This document shows positions 16,033-25,571 of a DNA stretch of 64,000 bases, piece by piece. Source of the DNA: Leucobacter chinensis (GTDB taxonomy: Bacteria; Actinomycetota; Actinomycetes; Actinomycetales; Microbacteriaceae); the NCBI RefSeq assembly GCF_019049105.1, contig NZ_JAHQZR010000008.1, positions 57,945-121,944 on the forward strand, given 5' to 3'. The position numbers and the translations under genes were made by a program. The first letter of the stretch is position 1. Each line of letters begins with the position of its first letter. The notes under the pieces are model-generated. The model saw only the letters and a program-made list of their open reading frames with translations, was not told the DNA's origin and searched no databases.

Positions 16033-19000
16033 CTAGATGAGCCCGTCTGAGAGTGTGTTCGGGGTTCCGAAACGGTGCGCGGTGATCGAGACCGCCTGCT
16101 CTTGTACGTAGGGCAGCATTTCTACCCGACCGGCCGAGACGACCGGGCCCGCGTAGACGGCGATGTCGGGTTTGCCCTGCACCGCCGCGTACACGGCACG
16201 TGCCTCGGTCTGTCGCTCGGCATCGGCCGCGACAACCCTCACTCGGGCGCTCGCGCGTGGCCCTTCGACCGCCGCAACGCTCGCGAGGCGACGGCCCCAG
16301 GCAGCCTCGTCTTCGACGAGTACCGTGACCCTGGCGTTGCGCAGCCCGCTTGCAATCTGCTCTGGCGGAGTGGTGGCGAAGCTGAGCGTGGGGCGTGCAC
16401 CCGCGGCGAGACCCGCGATCGCGGTGCGCACGGCATCCCGTAGCGACGCCGACTCGGCAACGCGAGCGGTCGTTGCGACCGGGTGGTAGCGCAGAATGTT
16501 GCGCTCGACGCCGAGACCCGAAGCGTCGCGTGCGACGCCGAACTCGTCGGCGACCGCTTGCGCGTCAGATGCCGCTGCGGCCCGCAGCCACTCGAGGTCG
16601 GCCTTGGTGAGGCCTGCTCGTGCGGCAGCGTCGAGCACGTGCTCGATTGATGCGAGGGGTTTCGCTGTGGCCTTGGTCACAGGCGCATCGACCCAGTTGA
16701 CGAGGCCGTGCAGGTAGTTTGGGCCGCCAGCTTTCGTGCCCGCGCCGATCGCCGACTTCTTCCAGCCGCCGAAGGGCTGTCGCTGAACGATCGCGCCCGT
16801 GATGCCACGGTTGACGTAGAGGTTGCCCGCCTCGATGCGCGAGAGCCAGCGGTCGATCTCGTCACGGTCGAGCGAGTGCAGCCCGCTCGTGAGCCCGTAA
16901 TCAATCTCGTTGACCATGTCGATCGCTTCATCGAGGCTCGACGCCGTCATGATGCCGAGAATAGGGCCGAAGTATTCGGTGAGGTGGTACTCAGAACCGC
17001 GTTTCACGCCGTCACGCACGCCCGGGCTCCAGAGCTTCGAGGCACCCGAGTCGTCGACCGAGAGCGGGCTCTCGGCGGCAATCTCGCGGGGCTTCACGAG
17101 CCAGCGTTCACCCTGACCGAGCGTCGTGAGACCGCGCAACAGCTTGCCCTCTGGTGCGCCGATGACGGGGCCCATCTGCGTGCCAAGGTGCTCGGGGGTG
17201 CCGACCGTGAGCGATTCAACCGCGTCGATGAGCTGACCCCGAAAACGCTTTGAGGTCGCGACCGATCCGACGAGAATGACGAGCGACGCGGCCGAGCACT
17301 TCTGCCCGGCGTGGCCGAATGCCGAGGCGACGACGTCGGCCGCGGCGAGGTCAAGGTCGGCGTTCGGAGTGACGATGATCGCGTTCTTGCCGCTCGTCTC
17401 GGCGAGCAGAGGTAGGTCTTCACGCATGTTTCTGAACGTCACCGCGGTCTCGTAGCCGCCGGTGAGCACGAGGCGCTCAACGCGTTCGTCGGTGATGAGC
17501 TTGCCCGAAACCTCGCGGTCGTCGAACTGGGCAAACTGCAGCACCTTGCGAGGCACCCCGGCCTGCCAGAGGCACTCGACCATGACCGCGCCAGAACGCG
17601 CCGCCTGGGCTGCCGGCTTGATGATGACGGCCGATCCTGAGGCGAGGGCCGCGAGCGTGCCGCCAGCGGGAATCGCGATCGGGAAGTTCCACGGTGGCAC
17701 GATTGCCGTGAGCTTCACGGGCTTTGCCGCCGCGCCGTCGACGTCTTCGAGGCGCTGGCCGAGCATGGCGTAGTAGTTTGCGAAGTCGATGGCCTCAGAG
17801 ACCTCGACGTCGCCCTGATCGATCGTCTTACCGCACTCGGCGCCCGCCACCTCGAGCAGCTCACCGCGGCGGCGCTCCATGAGCTGGCCCGCACGGTGCA
17901 GAATCGCAGCCCGCTCTGAGGAGCTGAGCGCTTGCCACGCCTCGGCTGCATCGATGCCGGTGCTGATCATCGTTTCAAGCTCGTCGCTCGTGCGCACGAG
18001 CCCCTCAGCGACGGTCTTCTTGCCGAGCTCAGAGCCGATCATGCGGCCCGCGATATCGCGGCCCCACGCCTGGTTGCCGGGTAGATCGGGGTCGGTGTCG
18101 GGAGTGTTCGCGAACGAGTAGGGGTCGGCGGTAAACGCCGTGATCAGCGCCTCGGCCTCCTGCTCGTCGTAGTGACGTCGGTCTTGCCTGCGGTTCGGCT
18201 CTGGCACAGAGTCACTGAGCGCTTCGAGCGAGGCGAGAAAACGGTTCTTCTCGCGTTCAAAGAGCTGTTCATTCTCGTGCAGCTCGAACACGGCCGACAT
18301 GAAGTTTTCTTGGCTCGCGCCCTCTTCGAGACGACGAATGAGGTAGGCGATTGCGACGTCAAACTCTGCGGGGTGAACGACCGGGGTGTAGAGCAGCAGC
18401 GATCCAACATCCTTGCGCACGGCCTCGGCCTGCCCGGTCGCCATGCCCAGGAGCATCTCGACCTCGAGCCCGCCAGCGGCCCCACGGTGCTTCGCGAGCA
18501 GCCAGGCGAGCGCAATGTCGAAGAGGTTGTGGCCGGCGACGCCGATGCGCACGTTCTTGACGTGCTCGGGGGTGAGCGCGTAGTTCAGTACGGCCTTGTA
18601 GCTCGTGTCGCTCTCCTGCTTCGACCCCCACGTTGCGAGCGGCCAGCCGTGCATGAGGGCTGCGACCTGCTCCATCGGCAGGTTCGCACCCTTGACCACG
18701 CGCACCTTGATGGGGGCGCCGCCACGAGCCACGCGCTTCGCCGACCACTCCTGCAGGCGCACCATCGCCCCGAGCGCGTCGGGCAGGTAGGCCTGCAACA
18801 CGATGCCAGCCTCGAGGTTCAAGAACTCCTCGCGGTCGAGCAACTGGGTGAACACGTCGAGCGTGAGCCCTAGGTCTTTGTACTCTTCCATGTCGAGGTT
18901 GATGAACTTTTGCGGCGTGGCCTGTGCGGCCTTGCGGAACAGCGGAACGAGATGCTCGATCACGTTCTCGACCGCCTCGTCGTAGGCCCAGTGGTTGTGC

Positions 19001-19581
19001 GGCGCCATGACCGACGAGGTCTTGATCGAGACATAGTCGACGTCTGCCCGCTCGAGCAGAGCATGGGTGCCGGCGAGTCGCTTGGCCGCTTCTTTCTCGC
19101 CGAGGATCGCTTCGCCCAACAAGTTGATATTGAGCCGTACGCCATCGCGTTTGATTTGCGAGATCGCCCGACCGAGCTTGGCATCGCTCGCGTCAATGAT
19201 GAGGTGGCTCACCATCTCGCGTAGGACTTTGCGGGCGATCGGAACGACGATGCCGGGAAGGGGCTTTGCGAAGGTGCCGCCGAGGCCGATGGCTCCGCGC
19301 AGGTGGGTGGGCAGGAACGCCGGGGTAAGCGCGGTGAGTTCGCTGAGCTTCTTGGCAGCTGCCTTCGTGTCTTCGGGGCGCACGACGCCATCGACGAAGC
19401 CCACGGTGAAGTCGAGCCCGTTGGGGTCGCGCAGCACGCCCGCGAGGCGCTCAGCGGCGGGGTCAACGGGGTAGTGCGAGGCCTCCTCAAGCCAGGTGCG
19501 TGCGAGGGCGATCGCCTCTTGGCCGAGATCACTCGGGTGAACGGTTGCGGCCGAGGCCGTCGAAAGAGCATCAGTGCTCAT
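16033..19581 (-). CDS. putA: Bifunctional proline dehydrogenase / P5C dehydrogenase
   Basis: A 1182-residue PutA that oxidises proline to glutamate in two steps. The FAD-dependent proline dehydrogenase barrel covers ~80-460 (YLIRRLEEGA at 413-422 is the substrate-binding signature). The aldehyde dehydrogenase domain covers ~500-980 with VPPWNFP (628-634), Glu728 (AETSGKN) and catalytic Cys762 (GQKCSAASL). A ~190-residue C-terminal region follows. There is no N-terminal ribbon-helix-helix domain, so it is not the self-repressing E. coli type. ATG at 19581 follows AAAGGAG; the longer open frame to 20463 is only antisense to the LysR gene. Confidence 0.95.
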   Translation of the reverse strand: MSTDALSTASAATVHPSDLGQEAIALARTWLEEASHYPVDPAAERLAGVLRDPNGLDFTVGFVDGVVRPEDTKAAAKKLSELTALTPAFLPTHLRGAIGLGGTFAKPLPGIVVPIARKVLREMVSHLIIDASDAKLGRAISQIKRDGVRLNINLLGEAILGEKEAAKRLAGTHALLERADVDYVSIKTSSVMAPHNHWAYDEAVENVIEHLVPLFRKAAQATPQKFINLDMEEYKDLGLTLDVFTQLLDREEFLNLEAGIVLQAYLPDALGAMVRLQEWSAKRVARGGAPIKVRVVKGANLPMEQVAALMHGWPLATWGSKQESDTSYKAVLNYALTPEHVKNVRIGVAGHNLFDIALAWLLAKHRGAAGGLEVEMLLGMATGQAEAVRKDVGSLLLYTPVVHPAEFDVAIAYLIRRLEEGASQENFMSAVFELHENEQLFEREKNRFLASLEALSDSVPEPNRRQDRRHYDEQEAEALITAFTADPYSFANTPDTDPDLPGNQAWGRDIAGRMIGSELGKKTVAEGLVRTSDELETMISTGIDAAEAWQALSSSERAAILHRAGQLMERRRGELLEVAGAECGKTIDQGDVEVSEAIDFANYYAMLGQRLEDVDGAAAKPVKLTAIVPPWNFPIAIPAGGTLAALASGSAVIIKPAAQAARSGAVMVECLWQAGVPRKVLQFAQFDDREVSGKLITDERVERLVLTGGYETAVTFRNMREDLPLLAETSGKNAIIVTPNADLDLAAADVVASAFGHAGQKCSAASLVILVGSVATSKRFRGQLIDAVESLTVGTPEHLGTQMGPVIGAPEGKLLRGLTTLGQGERWLVKPREIAAESPLSVDDSGASKLWSPGVRDGVKRGSEYHLTEYFGPILGIMTASSLDEAIDMVNEIDYGLTSGLHSLDRDEIDRWLSRIEAGNLYVNRGITGAIVQRQPFGGWKKSAIGAGTKAGGPNYLHGLVNWVDAPVTKATAKPLASIEHVLDAAARAGLTKADLEWLRAAAASDAQAVADEFGVARDASGLGVERNILRYHPVATTARVAESASLRDAVRTAIAGLAAGARPTLSFATTPPEQIASGLRNARVTVLVEDEAAWGRRLASVAAVEGPRASARVRVVAADAERQTEARAVYAAVQGKPDIAVYAGPVVSAGRVEMLPYVQEQAVSITAHRFGTPNTLSDGLI

Positions 19582-19637
19582 GGCAACTCCTTTTACGAAG
19601 CAGACGGGTAACTGTGTCCAGTGTGCACGGAGTGACC

Positions 19638-19654
19638 CGTAATGAAAAGTTACG
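19638..19654. promoter_or_regulatory. Candidate LysR operator between putA and lysR
   Basis: CGTAA-N7-TTACG is a perfect palindrome of 17 bp in the 123-bp divergent region, 50 bases before the LysR start and 57 before putA. It contains the T-N11-A spacing typical of LysR-type regulator sites. The flanks are A/T-rich (19660-19690), as expected for overlapping promoters. Confidence 0.5.
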
Positions 19655-19704
19655 AAACATGCACGATAAGATGAAGTAATGCTTAATAAAGTTCGGGAGG
19701 CATC

Positions 19705-20610
19705 GTGCTTGATATGCAGCGACTGAGGCTGCTGCGCGAATTTTCGATTCGCGGCACCATCAGCGAAGTTGCCGATGTGCTCTCGTACAGCGCCTCGGGC
19801 GTCTCGCAGCAGCTCGCCCAGCTCGAGCGCGAAACGGGCCGCACCCTGCTGCGTCGGGTGGGTCGCGGCCTCGAACTCACCCCCGCGGGCGAGCGCCTCG
19901 TCGCCGAGAGCGAGGCACTCTTTCAACAACTCGAGCGTGTCGAGGCGTCGCTGCAGCGCGGCCGCGACGAGCTTACCGGAACCATTCGCGTCGCCGTCTT
20001 CCAGTCGGCCATGATCTCGCTCATGCCGAAGGCCCTCACCGCGCTCGCCGAAACACACCCCGGCCTGCGCGTCGAGGTCGTGCAGCACGAGCCCGAAACT
20101 GCCCTCTACGAGACCTGGGCTCGCGGCTTCGACGTCGTGGTCGCCGAGCAATACCCGGGCCATGCCGCCCCGCACCACGAGGGTCTCGGCCGCAGCGTGC
20201 TCGGCAGCGACGCCATCATGCTCGCCGTGCCAGAGGTGCACCCCGAGCGCTTCGCAGGCGTGCGCTCGGTCGCCGACGCCGCCGGCGTGCCCTGGGTCAT
20301 GGAGCCCGAGGGCTCTGCCTCCCGCCACTGGGCGCTGCAGGCCTGCCGCTCGGCCGGCTTCGAACCCGACCTGCGCTACGAAACCGCCGACATTCAGGCC
20401 CACCTGCGCCTCGTCGAGGCGGGCAACGCGGTTGCGCTCGTGAACGGGCTCTCGGTGCGCCACTACACCGGCCGCGTGAGACTCGTGGATCTGCCCAGCT
20501 CACCCCGCCGCGAGATCTTCGTTGCACGCCGCGAGGCGAGCGAGGATCACCCGGCCTTCGCCGCGGTGATGGAGGCGCTCGGCGAGGTTGCTGCGGGGCT
20601 GCGGCTGTAG
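19705..20610 (+). CDS. LysR-family regulator, likely of proline catabolism
   Basis: A 301-residue LysR-type regulator. The N-terminal HTH spans ~3-62 (LLREFSIRGTISEVADVLSY then SASGVSQQLAQLERETG) and the substrate-binding domain ~90-295. The start is GTG at 19705 behind GGGAGG. It is divergent from putA-putP, and LysR regulators usually control the adjacent divergent operon, so I infer proline- or P5C-responsive activation of putA. The effector is not visible in sequence. Confidence 0.85.
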   Translation: MLDMQRLRLLREFSIRGTISEVADVLSYSASGVSQQLAQLERETGRTLLRRVGRGLELTPAGERLVAESEALFQQLERVEASLQRGRDELTGTIRVAVFQSAMISLMPKALTALAETHPGLRVEVVQHEPETALYETWARGFDVVVAEQYPGHAAPHHEGLGRSVLGSDAIMLAVPEVHPERFAGVRSVADAAGVPWVMEPEGSASRHWALQACRSAGFEPDLRYETADIQAHLRLVEAGNAVALVNGLSVRHYTGRVRLVDLPSSPRREIFVARREASEDHPAFAAVMEALGEVAAGLRL

Positions 20611-20667
20611 GGGGCGCGGGACTGTTGCGTGCGGGGTCGCTGCGTTCGAGGGTTGTTGCGTGCTGCG

Positions 20668-20730
20668 GCTGTTGTGCGCAGAGGCTGTTGTGCGCAGAGG
20701 CTGTTGTGCGCAGAGGCTGTTGCGCGCGCG
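20668..20730. repeat. 16-bp direct tandem repeat
   Basis: GCTGTTGTGCGCAGAG occurs three times exactly and head-to-tail (20668-20683, 20684-20699, 20700-20715), followed by a degenerate copy (20716-20730) and preceded by related sequence from ~20653. It lies 58 bases after the LysR stop. Sixteen is not a multiple of three, which argues against a coding repeat. Confidence 0.9.
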
Positions 20731-20937
20731 GCTGGCGTTTGGTCGAGCCTGGCTGATGCTGAGTGTGGCTGGCAGAGGGCCTCTTCGGGGAAAGGGGCAC
20801 GGGCGTAGCCCGTTCCTGCTCATGGTGCGGGCGGCACCCGTTGAGGAATGGCTTTTCTGCGGCCGGGCCCTCGTGAGGGCGGCGAAACGTGTCTTTGAAC
20901 GTGTGTAGACCCTCGTGTTTGTGAAATTTGCCGTGGT

Positions 20938-20985
20938 TTGACGAAAAGCAGGGTGTTTGCGCCAAAACACCCTGCTTTTCGTCAA
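20938..20985. repeat. Perfect 21-bp inverted repeat (hairpin)
   Basis: Left arm 20938-20958 and right arm 20965-20985 are exact reverse complements, separated by the six bases GCGCCA. The arm begins TTGACGAAAAGCAGGGTG. The transcript would fold into a very stable stem-loop. No T-run follows on the plus strand. It could be a palindromic dispersed repeat, a factor-independent transcription barrier, or a protein-binding site. Confidence 0.9.
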
Positions 20986-21139
20986 GTAAACGCGATTTCG
21001 GGCTGCAGACTCGCGTGAAGTGCGGATCGCGGCCCGAGATCCGCTAGAAACTCGCTCCGAAGCCGAAGCCGAAGCCGGCACCCTGGCCCCGACATCGACC
21101 GCACCCGCACCCGCACCCGCACCCACGCCCGAACCCACA

Positions 21140-21157
21140 AGTCTGCAATCCCAGACA
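21140..21157. promoter_or_regulatory. Hut operator 1 (upstream of hutU)
   Basis: AGTCTGCAATCCCAGACA, 83 bases before the hutU start. It differs at two of 18 positions from the reverse complement of the site before the IclR gene and at three from the hutH-hutG site. The half-sites are GTCTG and CAGAC with a six-base spacer. IclR-family proteins bind palindromes of this size. Confidence 0.72.
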
Positions 21158-21240
21158 CGACCGCCCAAACCCCCGTTGAACGCACCGCCTCAACACGCTG
21201 AGATAGAGGCAAACGTTGTTGTTTGCGAAAGGACACGACC

Positions 21241-22962
21241 ATGGCACTTCCAGGCGCACGCCCCGTACGAGCCCCCCGCGGCACCGAAATCTCTGCGAAA
21301 AGCTGGCAAACCGAGGCGCCGCTTCGCATGCTCATGAACAACCTCGACCCCGAGGTTGCCGAGCGCCCCGACGACCTCGTCGTGTACGGCGGCACCGGTC
21401 GTGCGGCACGCAGCTGGGAGGCGTACGACGCGATCGTCGACACCCTGCGCGACCTCGAAGACGACGAGACGCTGCTCGTGCAGTCGGGCAAGCCGGTCGG
21501 CGTGTTCCGCACGAACGTGTGGGCGCCGCGCGTGCTCATCGCCAACTCAAACCTCGTGGGCGACTGGGCAACGTGGCCCGAGTTTCGCAAGCTCGAGGCC
21601 GAGGGCCTCATGATGTACGGCCAGATGACGGCCGGCTCGTGGATCTACATTGGCACGCAGGGCATTCTGCAGGGCACGTTTGAGACGTTCGCTGCGATCG
21701 GCCGCAAGCTCTACGACGGCACGCTCGCGGGAACCCTCACCCTCACGGGCGGTTGTGGCGGCATGGGTGGCGCGCAGCCACTCGCGGTCACCCTCAACGA
21801 CGGAGCCTGCCTCATCGTCGACGTCGACGAAGCACGTATGCGCCGCCGCGTCGGCAAGCGCTACCTTGACGAGGTCGTTACCGATCTTGACGAGGCACTC
21901 GCCAAGGTGCAGCAGGCGAAAGACGAGAAGCGTGGCTGGTCGGTCGGGCTCGTGGGCAACGCCGCAGAGGTGTTCCCCGAGATCCTGCGTCGCCACAAGG
22001 CGGGCGAGATCACGGTCGATATCGTGACCGATCAGACGAGCGCGCACGATCCGCTGTCATATCTGCCCATCGGCTACTCGCTCGACGAGTGGCAGCAGCG
22101 CGCCGCCGACGAGCCTGAGCAGTTCACGCTCGACGCGCAGGCTGCGATGGCCGCGCACGTGAAGGCGATGGTTGAGTTTCAAGACGCTGGCGCCGAGGTG
22201 TTCGACTACGGCAACTCGATTCGTGACGAGGCCCGAAAGGGTGGCTACGACCGCGCTTTCGAGTTTCCGGGATTCGTTCCGGCGTACATTCGCCCGCTGT
22301 TCTGTGAGGGGCTTGGGCCGTTCCGCTGGGCTGCACTCTCGGGTGACCCCGAAGATATTCGCGTGACCGACGAGGCGATTCTCGAGCTGTTCCCCGAGAA
22401 CGAACACTTGAAGCGGTGGATCAGGGCCGCCCAAGACCGCGTCGAGTTCGAAGGCCTCCCCGCGCGCATCTGCTGGCTTGGTTACGGCGAGCGCGCCCGC
22501 GCTGCCGTGCGCTTCAATGAGCTCGTTGCCGAGGGCAAGATTTCGGCCCCGATCGTCATTGGTCGCGACCACCTCGACTCGGGTTCGGTGGCCTCGCCAT
22601 ACCGCGAGACCGAATCGATGGTTGACGGTTCTGACGCGATTGCCGACTGGCCGCTGCTGAACGCCCTGACCGCGAGTTCGTCGGGCGCGACCTGGGTGTC
22701 GCTGCACCACGGCGGTGGCGTGGGTATCGGCCGTTCGATCCACTCGGGTCAGGTGTCGGTTGCCGACGGTACTCCGCTCGCTGCCGAGAAGCTTGAGCGC
22801 CTGCTCACCAACGATCCCGGAATGGGCGTCATTCGCCACGTTGACGCGGGTTACCAGCGCGCAGTCGATGTTGCAGCCGAGCGCGGCGTGCGCATTCCTG
22901 TGACGCCAACGGTGCGCGATGGCGGCGAGTCGGCACGTGCCGCGAACGGTGGGGTAGCCTAA
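21241..22962 (+). CDS. hutU: Urocanate hydratase
   Basis: A 573-residue urocanase, step two of histidine breakdown, which hydrates urocanate to imidazolonepropionate using tightly bound NAD+. The NAD-binding glycine run [11 protein letters not shown] is at 170-180 and the family segment [15 protein letters not shown] follows in the middle. ATG at 21241 is selected because AAAGGA (21228-21233) is correctly spaced, rather than the ORF start at 21223 which overlaps that site. hutI starts four bases after its stop. It should be controlled through the operator at 21140-21157. Confidence 0.96.
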   Translation: MALPGARPVRAPRGTEISAKSWQTEAPLRMLMNNLDPEVAERPDDLVVYGGTGRAARSWEAYDAIVDTLRDLEDDETLLVQSGKPVGVFRTNVWAPRVLIANSNLVGDWATWPEFRKLEAEGLMMYGQMTAGSWIYIGTQGILQGTFETFAAIGRKLYDGTLAGTLTLTGGCGGMGGAQPLAVTLNDGACLIVDVDEARMRRRVGKRYLDEVVTDLDEALAKVQQAKDEKRGWSVGLVGNAAEVFPEILRRHKAGEITVDIVTDQTSAHDPLSYLPIGYSLDEWQQRAADEPEQFTLDAQAAMAAHVKAMVEFQDAGAEVFDYGNSIRDEARKGGYDRAFEFPGFVPAYIRPLFCEGLGPFRWAALSGDPEDIRVTDEAILELFPENEHLKRWIRAAQDRVEFEGLPARICWLGYGERARAAVRFNELVAEGKISAPIVIGRDHLDSGSVASPYRETESMVDGSDAIADWPLLNALTASSSGATWVSLHHGGGVGIGRSIHSGQVSVADGTPLAAEKLERLLTNDPGMGVIRHVDAGYQRAVDVAAERGVRIPVTPTVRDGGESARAANGGVA

Positions 22963-22966
22963 CGCC

Positions 22967-24193
22967 ATGGCGACCCTCATTACCGGCATTGCCGAGCTCA
23001 CGACGAACGACCCCGAGCACGGGGGCCGGCTGAATGATGCCGCGCTGGTGATTGACGAAGAGCGTGTCGCCTGGGTTGGCTCTGCCTCCCAAGCGCCCGC
23101 CGCCGACGAGCGAGTTGACGTGGGTGGGCGGGCCTTGCTGCCCGGCTGGGTTGACTCGCACACGCACATGGTGTTTGCGGGCGACCGCACGGCAGAGTTC
23201 GAGGCGCGCATGGCCGGCGAGGCCTATGCCGCCGGCGGCATTAACCATACGGTGAATGCTACGCGGGCGGCGAGCGAGGCTGAGCTCGAGGCGAATCTCG
23301 CGCACCTTTCGCACGAGGCGCTCAAACAGGGCACCACGGTTCTTGAGACCAAAACCGGCTACGGGCTTACGATCGCCGACGAGGTGCGAGCCGCCAAGAT
23401 CGCCGCGCGTCACGTCGACGCGGTGACCTTTCTCGGGGCGCACGTTGTGCCAGAGGGCTCAGACCCGGCCGAGTATGTCGACCTCGTGACGGGCGAGATG
23501 CTGCACGCCGTGGCTCCGTACGTGAGCGCCGTCGACGTGTTCTGCGAGACGGGTGCCTTCAACGAAGCCGAGACGCGTCGCATTCTTGAGAGTGCAGGCA
23601 ACGCTGGCCTTCAGACTCGCGTGCACGGCAATCAGCTCGGGCATGGTCCCGGCGCGCGTCTCGCGGTCGAGTACGGGGCCCTCAGCGTCGATCACCTCGG
23701 CTTTCTCACCGACGACGACATTGCGGCGCTCGCCGCTTCCTGGCAGGGTGGCGCCCGCGGCACGGTCGCGACGGTGCTGCCCGCCTGCGACCTCTCGACG
23801 CGCATGCCGCTCGCCCCAGCGCGGGCTCTCGTTGACGCGGGGGCGCGGCTCGCGATTGCGTCGAACTGCAACCCCGGCACCTCGTTCACGCAGTCGATCG
23901 GCTTTTGCGTCGCGACTGCCGTACTGCAGATGCGGCTGACGATCCGCGAGGCTGTTGAAGCGGCAACCCTTGGCGGCGCTATCGCGCTCGGCATGCACGA
24001 AGACGGGTGGATCGACGCGCGCGGTACACGCCAGCCGCGCGTCGGCTCGCTCGGGGTCGGTGCCCGGGCCGACATGCAACTGCTCGACGCTCCATCGATT
24101 ACTCACCTTGCTTACCGCCCGGGCATGCCCCTGACCGCCGCAGTGTGGCGCAGGGGAGCGCTCGTGAGCGGTGCTATTCCGGGCCTGGCCTAG
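22967..24193 (+). CDS. hutI: Imidazolonepropionase
   Basis: A 408-residue amidohydrolase-superfamily enzyme, step three of histidine breakdown, opening imidazolonepropionate to N-formimidoylglutamate. The metal-binding HxH is His65/His67 in LLPGWVDSHTHMVFAG, and GNQLGHGPGARLAVEYGALS carries further metal and substrate residues; the catalytic Asp is in AIASNCNPGTS context. It is co-transcribed with hutU and followed by a clear terminator. Confidence 0.95.
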   Translation: MATLITGIAELTTNDPEHGGRLNDAALVIDEERVAWVGSASQAPAADERVDVGGRALLPGWVDSHTHMVFAGDRTAEFEARMAGEAYAAGGINHTVNATRAASEAELEANLAHLSHEALKQGTTVLETKTGYGLTIADEVRAAKIAARHVDAVTFLGAHVVPEGSDPAEYVDLVTGEMLHAVAPYVSAVDVFCETGAFNEAETRRILESAGNAGLQTRVHGNQLGHGPGARLAVEYGALSVDHLGFLTDDDIAALAASWQGGARGTVATVLPACDLSTRMPLAPARALVDAGARLAIASNCNPGTSFTQSIGFCVATAVLQMRLTIREAVEAATLGGAIALGMHEDGWIDARGTRQPRVGSLGVGARADMQLLDAPSITHLAYRPGMPLTAAVWRRGALVSGAIPGLA

Positions 24194-24210
24194 CCAGAGC
24201 ACAACACCGG

Positions 24211-24246
24211 GCCTGGGCCTCGCGCTTTGCGGGGCCCAGGCTTTTT
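24211..24246 (+). terminator. Rho-independent terminator after hutUI
   Basis: A GC-rich stem (GCCTGGGCC on the left, GGGCCCAGGC on the right) is followed by TTTTT at 24242-24246. It starts 18 bases after the hutI stop. A second small hairpin (TTCTGG/CCAGAA) directly follows. Confidence 0.85.
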
Positions 24247-24308
24247 CTGGAAAGCCAGAACCTTCATGCGGGGTGGCGGGGTGTTCTCCTGCGTAAGGCT
24301 CGCGTAGC

Positions 24309-25571
24309 GTGAGTGGCATGATGACAGGTTCCCGAGATGAGGCGCAGCGCCGCCCGCTCAAATTGTTTACCGGGTTGCTCCACCTCGCAAGCCTCGGTGT
24401 CGTCGGCACGACCGCTGTGACGGTGCTCTTCACCATGCTCGCGACGGGCATCGGGCTCGTGCCGATCTTAGGCATTGGTCTCTTCATCCTAGTTGGCGTG
24501 GTCTACGGCCTCTTCGGTGCCGCTTGGTTTGAGACGCGCAGGGTAGCGGGCCTCTACCGAATGAACGTCACCGATCTCACCTTTGCCGAGCAACGGGAGC
24601 CGGGCTTCGGTGAGTATCTCAAAATGCTGTGGCGTCAGTCGATCAACGGCAGAATGTGGCGTGCGCTCGCAAACCTGACCATCGGCAGCATCCTTGGCCT
24701 CGTCGGGCTGTTGCTGCTTCAAGAAATCGTGCGTCAGCTCTTGAACTTCCCGGCGGCCGAGGCCAGGGTCTTTGGCATCCCGGTGAACGTGCCGAATCAC
24801 TGGGGCATCATGGTCGGCTCGATTTGCTTCTCGATCGTGGGCATCGTCCTTGTTGGGCTGCTGCATCGCACGGTGAGCATCGCGATCATTGACGGTGGTG
24901 CGAACGAAGCGCTGTTGCGCGATCAGGTGCGCAGCACCGAGCAGCAGCGCGAGGGAGCAATGCGTGCGGCCGACGTAGAACGTACCCGCATTGAGCGCGA
25001 CCTTCACGACGGGGTGCAGCCGCGCCTCGTGTCGATCGGCATGACCCTTGGGCTCGCCAAAGACACGATCGAATCGAACCCAGACGCGGCCAAGCAACTC
25101 ATCGACGAGGCACACACTTCGACGAAGGCCGCGGTCACCGAACTGCGTCAGCTGGCTCGTGGCATTCACGCCTCTGTGCTCGATGACCGTGGGCTTGACG
25201 CGGCGCTCTCGGCACTCGCCGCGAGGTCACACATTCCGGTCTTTCTCGACTCGCGCATCGAAGGCTCGGTCATATCGCGAGAAGCGCAAACCGCGGTGTA
25301 CTTTGCAGTTGCCGAGGCGCTCACGAACGCAGCGAAGCACTCGCTGGCAGGTGAGACGCGCGTGACCCTGCGGGTACGTGCCACCGAGACCGGGGTTCCG
25401 TACCTCTGGGCCCGGGTTGAAGACAACGGGGTAGGCGGAGCCACGGTGCAGCCGGGCGGGGGCCTCGATGGCATCATGAACCGTATTACCGCTGCGGGGG
25501 GATCCACCCGCATTGAAAGCCCCGGCGGAGGCCCGACAACAATCGAGGTGAGCGTTCCATGCGCATCATAA
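24309..25571 (+). CDS. Sensor histidine kinase, NarL/LiaS-type (HisKA_3)
   Basis: A 420-residue membrane kinase. Four hydrophobic segments (about 22-45, 50-72, 122-140, 166-188) flank a putative sensor domain. The dimerisation/phosphoacceptor box ERDLHDGVQPRL places the phospho-His at 233. The ATPase domain contains AVAEALTNAAKHS (N box) and DNGVGG (G1 box). GTG at 24309 is used; ATG at 24318 or 24321 is possible. It overlaps the response regulator gene by 13 bases. With the downstream toastrack protein the operon resembles envelope-stress sensing systems. Confidence 0.9.
   Translation: MSGMMTGSRDEAQRRPLKLFTGLLHLASLGVVGTTAVTVLFTMLATGIGLVPILGIGLFILVGVVYGLFGAAWFETRRVAGLYRMNVTDLTFAEQREPGFGEYLKMLWRQSINGRMWRALANLTIGSILGLVGLLLLQEIVRQLLNFPAAEARVFGIPVNVPNHWGIMVGSICFSIVGIVLVGLLHRTVSIAIIDGGANEALLRDQVRSTEQQREGAMRAADVERTRIERDLHDGVQPRLVSIGMTLGLAKDTIESNPDAAKQLIDEAHTSTKAAVTELRQLARGIHASVLDDRGLDAALSALAARSHIPVFLDSRIEGSVISREAQTAVYFAVAEALTNAAKHSLAGETRVTLRVRATETGVPYLWARVEDNGVGGATVQPGGGLDGIMNRITAAGGSTRIESPGGGPTTIEVSVPCAS

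Larger units (their letters stand above)
20611..21240. other. Repeat-rich intergenic region upstream of hutU
   Basis: This 630-bp stretch contains no convincing gene. In order it holds 16-bp tandem repeats (20668-20730), a perfect 21-bp inverted repeat (20938-20985), short hexamer repeats of GAAGCC and CGCACC type (~21058-21120), and a 18-bp operator (21140-21157) 83 bases before hutU. Open frames crossing it on either strand are arginine/serine/alanine-rich shadows of the repeats. Confidence 0.7.

Noticed and set aside
19582..20463. Upstream extension of the putA reading frame to 1476 residues
   Set aside because: It is antisense to the LysR gene, rich in Gly/Arg/Ala/His, and a good ribosome site and family start exist at 19581.
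21058..21135. Proline/alanine-repeat coding frame formed by GAAGCC and CGCACC hexamers
   Set aside because: The frame runs into hutU out of frame and lacks a start signal; treated as simple repeat.
20297..21168. Minus-strand frames through the repeat region before hutU
   Set aside because: Their content is translated tandem repeat and antisense LysR; no start signal.
22057..24487. Two long minus-strand frames opposite hutU and hutI
   Set aside because: No domain; His/Arg/Val-rich shadow composition; hutU and hutI are clear.
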